This document shows, in pieces, positions 58,887-64,000 of a DNA stretch of 64,000 bases. The DNA is taken from positions 30,159-94,158 of the forward strand of contig NZ_MCGB01000069.1 in assembly GCF_001699815.1 (NCBI RefSeq). Reading direction: 5' to 3'. The stretch's first letter is position 1. The number at the start of each line of letters is the position of its first letter. The position numbers and the translations under genes were made by a program. Origin of the DNA: Ralstonia pickettii. GTDB taxonomy: Bacteria; Pseudomonadota; Gammaproteobacteria; Burkholderiales; Burkholderiaceae. The notes below the pieces were generated by a model. The model searched no databases. It worked only from the letters and a program-made list of their open reading frames with translations, and had not been told where the DNA came from.

Positions 58887-59261
58887 GGTTAAGCTCCAAA
58901 ACGACGTCGGCTTCCGCAGTCGCTGCGGTCACCTCGGTCAGTCCAAAAGTACGGCGTCCGATTGGCACAAATCACTTCGGCGATACCAAAGTCACTCATT
59001 CCCTTCGGGGGCGCCATCTGCGTTGGCTGAAGTCCCCTCCGCTTCCGGAGTGGGCCGCGATTAAGGTGTTGGCTCCGAGGAGCCCCACACCGCCAACGGT
59101 CTTTGATAACCAGTGGCGTCTGCCTACTTGCGCAGACGTCTGCCACTGCCCAAAGTCTTGTCCCTCAAGCCTCGAGGGTCTGCGCGGCCGAAGCCACGCA
59201 AGAGAAAACTGCTGACACCAGGATGGTTATCGGGCCGCCCGGTGCGAATGATCGAGAGCGA
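58887..59261 (-). promoter_or_regulatory. rplA-rplJ intergenic region with L10-leader-like structure (no gene)
   Basis: 375 bp. A strong two-part stem lies at 59111-59148: 59111-59117 pairs with 59142-59148, stacked on 59118-59123 with 59132-59137, with a 4-nt bulge. It corresponds in position to the L10(L12)4-binding autoregulatory leader known upstream of rplJ. The rest, up to the rplJ start, is unannotated leader. Confidence 0.6.
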
Positions 59262-59957
59262 TCAGGCAGCCAGGGTTGCCTGGTCAACACGCACGCCCAC
59301 GCCCATCGTCGACGAGACGGCGACCTTGCGCAGGTACACGCCCTTGCTCGATGCCGGCTTGGCCTTGGTCAGTGCGTCCAGCAGTGCAGCCAGGTTGCTC
59401 TTCAGCGCTGCCGGCTCGAACGAGCGGCGGCCGATGGTGGCGTGGATAATACCGGCCTTATCGACGCGGAATTGCACCTGACCAGCCTTGGCGTTCTTCA
59501 CAGCCGTGGCAACGTCCGGCGTCACGGTGCCGACCTTCGGGTTCGGCATCAGGCCACGCGGGCCCAGGATCTGACCCAGCGTACCGACCACGCGCATCGT
59601 GTCCGGCGAAGCGATCACGACGTCGAAGTCCATCTTGCCGGCCTTGATCTGCTCGGCGAGGTCTTCCATGCCGACGATCTCAGCGCCGGCAGCCTTGGCT
59701 TGCTCGGCCTTGTCGCCCTGGGCGAACACGGCCACGCGCACCGACTTGCCGGTACCAGCAGGCAGCACCACCGAACCACGAACCACCTGGTCCGACTTTT
59801 TCGCATCGATGCCCAGTTGCACGGCCACGTCGATGGACTCATCGAACTTGGCGCTGGCGCATTCCTTAACGAGGCTCAGCGCTTCGTCGATCGGGTAGAA
59901 CTTGGTACGTTCGACCTTGGCCTTGTTCGCGGCCGCACGCTTCGAAATCTTTGCCAT
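59262..59957 (-). CDS. rplA: 50S ribosomal protein L1
   Basis: 231-aa protein of the L1 stalk; in E. coli it represses rpl[58 protein letters not shown] and the C-terminal [19 protein letters not shown] are diagnostic. 2 bp behind rplK. Confidence 0.99.
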   Translation of the reverse strand: MAKISKRAAANKAKVERTKFYPIDEALSLVKECASAKFDESIDVAVQLGIDAKKSDQVVRGSVVLPAGTGKSVRVAVFAQGDKAEQAKAAGAEIVGMEDLAEQIKAGKMDFDVVIASPDTMRVVGTLGQILGPRGLMPNPKVGTVTPDVATAVKNAKAGQVQFRVDKAGIIHATIGRRSFEPAALKSNLAALLDALTKAKPASSKGVYLRKVAVSSTMGVGVRVDQATLAA

Positions 59958-59959
59958 GA

Positions 59960-60391
59960 TTACAGGCCCTCCACCGTGATACCCATCGAACGGGCGCTAC
60001 CGGCGATCGTACGCACGGCGGCGTCCAGATCAGCTGCGGTAAGGTCAGCGTTCTTCGCCTTGGCGATTTCCTCTGCCTGCGCGCGGGTGATCTTGCCAAC
60101 CTTGTCGGTATGCGGCTTGGCGGAACCCTTCTGGATACCGGCAGCCTTCTTGATGAGCACGGTCGCCGGCGGCGACTTCATCACGAAGGTGAAGCTCTTG
60201 TCGGCGAAGGCGGTGATCACCACCGGCACCGGCAGGCCCGGTTCCATACCTTGAGTCTGCGCGTTGAACGCCTTGCAGAACTCCATGATGTTCAGACCGC
60301 GCTGACCCAGGGCCGGGCCGACGGGCGGGGACGGATTTGCTTTACCAGCCGGAATTTGCAGCTTGATAAAGCCAATAATTTTCTTGGCCAT
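59960..60391 (-). CDS. rplK: 50S ribosomal protein L11
   Basis: 143-aa GTPase-centre protein. [39 protein letters not shown] and the C-terminal MGITVEGL are diagnostic. The ATG at 60391 gives the family length; the ORF extends upstream to 60514 without similarity. 176 bp separate it from nusG. Confidence 0.99.
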   Translation of the reverse strand: MAKKIIGFIKLQIPAGKANPSPPVGPALGQRGLNIMEFCKAFNAQTQGMEPGLPVPVVITAFADKSFTFVMKSPPATVLIKKAAGIQKGSAKPHTDKVGKITRAQAEEIAKAKNADLTAADLDAAVRTIAGSARSMGITVEGL

Positions 60392-60567
60392 CTTGACTCC
60401 AATCCGGATTGCCCAGTTCAAACAACGATGGCAATCCTGTTGAGTGGTAACGCATCGGCGCAAGGCCGACGCTCCTCTGTTGGCGCGGGCGGCTTCGCCA
60501 CCGTTGCCCGCCAAGTCCGGTGGACCGGGCGATTAGCGCAGTGGCTTGCGCCACCGCACCAAATTTC

Positions 60568-61152
60568 TTAAACCTTCTCGACCTGACCGAACTCGAGTTC
60601 GACGGGCGTTGCACGTCCGAAGATCGTCACGGAAACGCGCAGGCGCGATTTCTCGTAGTTCACTTCCTCGACGTTGCCATTGAAGTCGGTAAACGGGCCT
60701 TCCTTCACACGCACCATTTCGCCCACTTCGAACAGCGTCTTGGGACGCGGTTTCTCGACCCCTTCCTGGATCTGGGCCATGATTTTGTCGACTTCGCTCT
60801 TGGAGATCGGCGAGGGGCGATTGCCCGTACCACCAATGAAACCAGTGACCTTGGAAGTGTTCTTCACCAAGTGCCAGGTCTCGTCGGTCATCTCCATTTC
60901 GACAAAGACGTAGCCGGGGAACAGGCGGCGCTCTGTCACGGTCTTGCGACCGCTCTTGCTCTCCATCACCTCTTCCGACGGCACCAGAATCTGGCCGAAC
61001 AGATGTTGCAGGCCTTCGCGCTCGATGCGCTCCTGCAGCGCGCGTTGCACGCTTTTTTCCATGCCCGAATAGGCATGCACGACATACCAGCGCTTCTTTG
61101 AGGCCGGTGCGGACGAATCCGTGGACGTGTCGTTCGCTACGTTATCCGTCAT
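60568..61152 (-). CDS. nusG: Transcription termination/antitermination factor NusG
   Basis: 194-aa elongation factor linking RNA polymerase to Rho or the ribosome. The N-terminal NGN domain is recognised from [20 protein letters not shown] and [14 protein letters not shown]. The C-terminal KOW domain has [20 protein letters not shown]. An N-terminal Ser/Thr/Asp-rich extension of about 18 residues precedes it. 12 bp behind secE. Confidence 0.99.
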   Translation of the reverse strand: MTDNVANDTSTDSSAPASKKRWYVVHAYSGMEKSVQRALQERIEREGLQHLFGQILVPSEEVMESKSGRKTVTERRLFPGYVFVEMEMTDETWHLVKNTSKVTGFIGGTGNRPSPISKSEVDKIMAQIQEGVEKPRPKTLFEVGEMVRVKEGPFTDFNGNVEEVNYEKSRLRVSVTIFGRATPVELEFGQVEKV

Positions 61153-61164
61153 GGCTTCACCCGA

Positions 61165-61545
61165 TTATTTCCAGCCCAGCACGAGGGAGAAAATCACCCA
61201 CTCAATGAGCTTGTCCGCAGACCACAGGAACAGGGCCATGATCACGACGAACGCAAACACCAGACCGGTCATCTGCCCGGCTTCCTTGCGCGTCGGCCAC
61301 ACCACTTTGCGAACTTCGCGGTACGACTCGCGCGCGAACTCGATGAAGCTTTGCCCAGGTGCGGACACCAACGCAACGCCCGCGCCCAACACCAGCCCGC
61401 CAATCAGCGAGGCAGCACGGACATAGCTCGGCTGTTGCGCCAGCAAGTAAAAACCGATCACCCCAGCGACCAGCAGCAGGAACGCCAAGGCCAGCAACCA
61501 TTTGCCGCTGGCGGTGTTGACGGTTTCGACGTTCGGATTGGCCAT
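61165..61545 (-). CDS. secE: Preprotein translocase subunit SecE
   Basis: 126-aa membrane subunit of the Sec translocon with three predicted spans, as in enterobacteria. The essential region SYREVRKVVWPTRKEAGQMT precedes the last span. The ATG at 61545 was preferred over 61554. It lies 59 bp after tRNA-Trp and 12 bp before nusG. Confidence 0.97.
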   Translation of the reverse strand: MANPNVETVNTASGKWLLALAFLLLVAGVIGFYLLAQQPSYVRAASLIGGLVLGAGVALVSAPGQSFIEFARESYREVRKVVWPTRKEAGQMTGLVFAFVVIMALFLWSADKLIEWVIFSLVLGWK

Positions 61546-61563
61546 GTTTCCCAAACGAGACTA

Positions 61564-61597
61564 AGCCGCGTGGCGCGTTTTCCTGCGCGACGCGGCT
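61564..61597. other. Hairpin between tRNA-Trp and secE
   Basis: An 8-bp perfect stem (61564-61571 with 61590-61597), with a possible inner 4-bp stem, sits immediately 3' of tRNA-Trp and before secE. No strong U-tract. It may help 3' processing of the tRNA from a longer tuf-tRNA-secE transcript. Confidence 0.5.
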
Positions 61598-61604
61598 GAT
61601 GAAT

Positions 61605-61680
61605 TGGCAGGGGCAGAGGGAATCGAACCCCCAACCTTCGGTTTTGGAGACCGACGCTCTGCCAGTTGAGCTATACCCCT
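61605..61680 (-). tRNA. tRNA-Trp (CCA anticodon)
   Basis: 76 nt with encoded CCA end. Acceptor arms 61674-61680 and 61609-61615 pair over seven positions (one G-T). The anticodon loop reads CTCCAAA with anticodon CCA; D-arm and T-loop (GTTCGATTC) are canonical. It lies 89 bp downstream of tuf on the same strand, as in the tufB-secE regions of other proteobacteria. Confidence 0.97.
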
Positions 61681-61691
61681 AAAACAGCTTT

Positions 61692-61715
61692 GGGGTTGCC
61701 ATTTCGGTCAACCCC
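61692..61715. other. Hairpin between tuf and tRNA-Trp
   Basis: A 7-bp stem (61692-61698 with 61709-61715) with a 10-nt loop, about 55 nt after the tuf stop. On the minus strand it is followed by AAAGCTGTTTTAG, a weak U-run. It may be a partial terminator or a processing signal 5' of tRNA-Trp. Confidence 0.5.
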
Positions 61716-61769
61716 ACTCTGGCACTTCACGTGCGGCCGGTTGGCAGCCGCACGGAAGAGTTACAGCAC

Positions 61770-62960
<1,191 letters not shown>

Positions 62961-63003
62961 GTCGCGACTCCTGTCTCGGTAGCGATTTGCGTTGGTGGAT
63001 GCG

Positions 63004-63078
<75 letters not shown>

Positions 63079-63097
63079 AAAACTTGCGAACAGTGAA

Positions 63098-63171
63098 TGG
63101 AGCGGGTGAAGGGAATCGAACCCTCGTCGTAAGCTTGGAAGGCTTCTGCTCTACCATTGAGCTACACCCGC
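63098..63171 (-). tRNA. tRNA-Gly (TCC anticodon)
   Basis: 74 nt with encoded CCA. Acceptor GCGGGTG pairs with CACCCGC (63165-63171 and 63102-63108). Anticodon loop CTTCCAA with anticodon TCC. D-arm GCTCAATGGTAGAGC, T-loop GTTCGATTC. 19 bp before tRNA-Thr. Confidence 0.97.
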
Positions 63172-63227
63172 CCGGGTTACTTCTTCCCTTGCCGCCCGGC
63201 CTTGCGACCGAACTCACTGCTTAATTC

Positions 63228-63313
63228 TGGTGGAGAGGGTTGGATTCGAACCAACGTAGGCGTAAGCCAACAGATTTACAGTCTGCCCCCTTTAGCCACT
63301 CGGGCACCTCTCC
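63228..63313 (-). tRNA. tRNA-Tyr (GTA anticodon)
   Basis: 86-nt type II tRNA with a long variable arm and encoded CCA. Acceptor GGAGAGG pairs with CCTCTCC (63307-63313 and 63232-63238). Anticodon stem CAGA/TCTG encloses the GTA anticodon. First gene of the tRNA-tuf transcript, about 8 nt after the predicted start. Confidence 0.97.
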
Positions 63314-63327
63314 GAAGAGAACTTGCG

Positions 63328-63356
63328 ATTATGGGACCATCAAGCCACCCTGTCAA
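63328..63356 (-). promoter_or_regulatory. Near-consensus promoter of the tRNA-Tyr-Gly-Thr-tuf operon
   Basis: On the minus strand TTGACA (63351-63356), exactly 17 nt, CATAAT (63328-63333): a perfect -35 and one mismatch in the -10. The start would fall just before tRNA-Tyr, and the sequence between is GC-rich (CGCAAG), as for stringently controlled promoters. Confidence 0.85.
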
Positions 63357-63725
63357 GCGTTCCTTGATGAAATCGCGAGATTTCGAGCATTGGTGCTCTC
63401 ACCCTTATACGGCAAGTTCACTCCAGTGGGGGCGGCGTCACGGTGCCTCCCTCCAACGCACCCGCCAAAGGGCTTGCGTAGCCGTCTTCGGAAGCCACAA
63501 ATGCAGTCGGCAAGCAGAGCTACGGAAGGTCGGGGACCCCACGGCGGGCCTACACCACACAACTACAGACATACGATGTAGGGCGCTTGCACACCGCACA
63601 AAGCGAACGCAGCCAGCCCTCGAGTATCCAGCGCGTCACCGCCGTGAGCGGACGATCGTACGGGCTCTAGCCGGCTGACCGAAGGCGCCTGGTGCGAGAC
63701 CACGAGCGCCTCCGGCGGGAGGTTT
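63357..63725. other. Intergenic region without recognised gene
   Basis: 369 bp between the tRNA operon promoter and the IS66-family end. Short ORFs exist on both strands but none shows a recognisable product, ribosome-binding site or codon pattern like the neighbours. It may be debris of the locus into which the element inserted. Confidence 0.5.
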
Positions 63726-64000
63726 GTAAGCACCCGGTGAACCCGTCTTGCCAGCTAGGTGGCGCTGGGCGTCCAGCGATGCGGGAGCAGTTCGGCGATG
63801 TCGGCCGCCTTGTGGGTCGGCAGTCGCGTGAGGACGTCTTTCAGATAGGCGTAGGGATCGTGCCCGTTGAGCTTGGCCGATTGGATCAGGCTCATGACGG
63901 CAGCCGCGCGTTGACCGGCGCGCAGTGAGCCTGCAAACAACCAATTGGAGCGACCCAGGGCAACCGGCCGGATCTGTCGCTCGACGTGGTTGTTGTCGAT
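63726..64000 (-). mobile_element. IS66-family insertion sequence, one end (continues past the window)
   Basis: The left boundary is inferred from GTAAGCACCCGGTGAACC starting at 63726, which fits the GTAAGCG-type termini of IS66-family elements and lies just outside the transposase stop. The element runs off the right edge, so the other terminal repeat, target duplication and accessory genes are not visible. Confidence 0.75.
63755..64000 (-). CDS. IS66-family transposase (TnpC), C-terminal 81 residues
   Basis: The frame is open from the window edge to TAG at 63755. The visible C-terminal part shows the conserved IDNNHVERQIRPVALGRSNW (with the catalytic Glu in HVERQIRP), LFAGSLRAGQRAAAVMSLIQ and the C-terminal block HDPYAYLKDVLTRLP, ending ELLPHRW. 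The N-terminal part lies outside. No disruption is seen in the visible portion, so the copy may be intact. Confidence 0.92.
   Translation of the reverse strand: MDNNHVERQIRPVALGRSNWLFAGSLRAGQRAAAVMSLIQSAKLNGHDPYAYLKDVLTRLPTHKAADIAELLPHRWTPSAT

Noticed and set aside
63357..63725. Short ORFs between the tRNA operon and IS66 end as genes
   Set aside because: No recognisable product, no ribosome-binding site, and they overlap on both strands; treated as intergenic.

Overview
The window is high-GC, betaproteobacterial chromosomal DNA, most likely from Ralstonia (Burkholderiaceae). The evidence is the protein sequences, a System II (ResB/CcsB) cytochrome c maturation pair beside cytochrome c4, DsbD next to CutA, and a tRNA-Tyr-Gly-Thr / tuf / tRNA-Trp / secE-nusG order. 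Nearly everything between 12.7 kb and the right edge is read from the minus strand.

Layout. (1) 1-841: 3' end of lysA, closed by a bidirectional terminator. (2) 0.85-4.6 kb: a compact minus-strand cluster of lipoprotein, ECF sigma factor, anti-sigma factor, msrP and msrQ, with an ECF-like promoter upstream; it looks like a self-regulated envelope methionine-repair operon. (3) 4.6-9.7 kb: ccsB and resB, a dihaem cytochrome c4, and divergent engB. (4) 9.9-13.1 kb: hemB, dsbD and cutA. (5) 13.2-32.8 kb: the ribosomal protein super-cluster, transcribed rpsL-rpsG-fusA-tuf-rpsJ, then rplC to rpsQ, rplN to rpsK, and rpsD-rpoA-rplQ. Terminators, larger gaps and good promoter matches split it into at least four units. 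(6) 33.1-48.8 kb: an accessory block separating the str operon from rpoBC. It holds an MFS exporter, a LysR regulator, recQ, a methyltransferase and a yfa/mag-type operon (DUF2138, DUF1175, alpha-2-macroglobulin, DUF2300, two DUF2135 proteins). (7) 49.0-61.6 kb: rpoC, rpoB, rplL, rplJ, rplA, rplK, nusG, secE. (8) 61.6-63.4 kb: tRNA-Trp, a second tuf, tRNA-Thr, tRNA-Gly and tRNA-Tyr behind a near-consensus promoter. (9) 63.7 kb to the edge: the end of an IS66-family element.

The housekeeping core supplies ribosomal proteins, elongation factors, the Sec translocon core and RNA polymerase. The most interesting part is the yfa/mag operon. Read by eye, its DUF2300 protein combines PBP-like (SxxK, KTW), SpoIID-like and HExxH segments, and its DUF1175 protein has NlpC/P60-like Cys and His motifs. 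These sit beside a secreted macroglobulin with an intact CAEQ thioester motif, which suggests a periplasmic protease trap coupled to peptidoglycan processing. Other unusual points are a 19-residue alanine-rich insertion in EF-G, two tuf genes that differ by about 20 substitutions and a 6-residue net insertion, and a hairpin with an identical 13-nt core in the predicted leaders of rpsD and rpoB.
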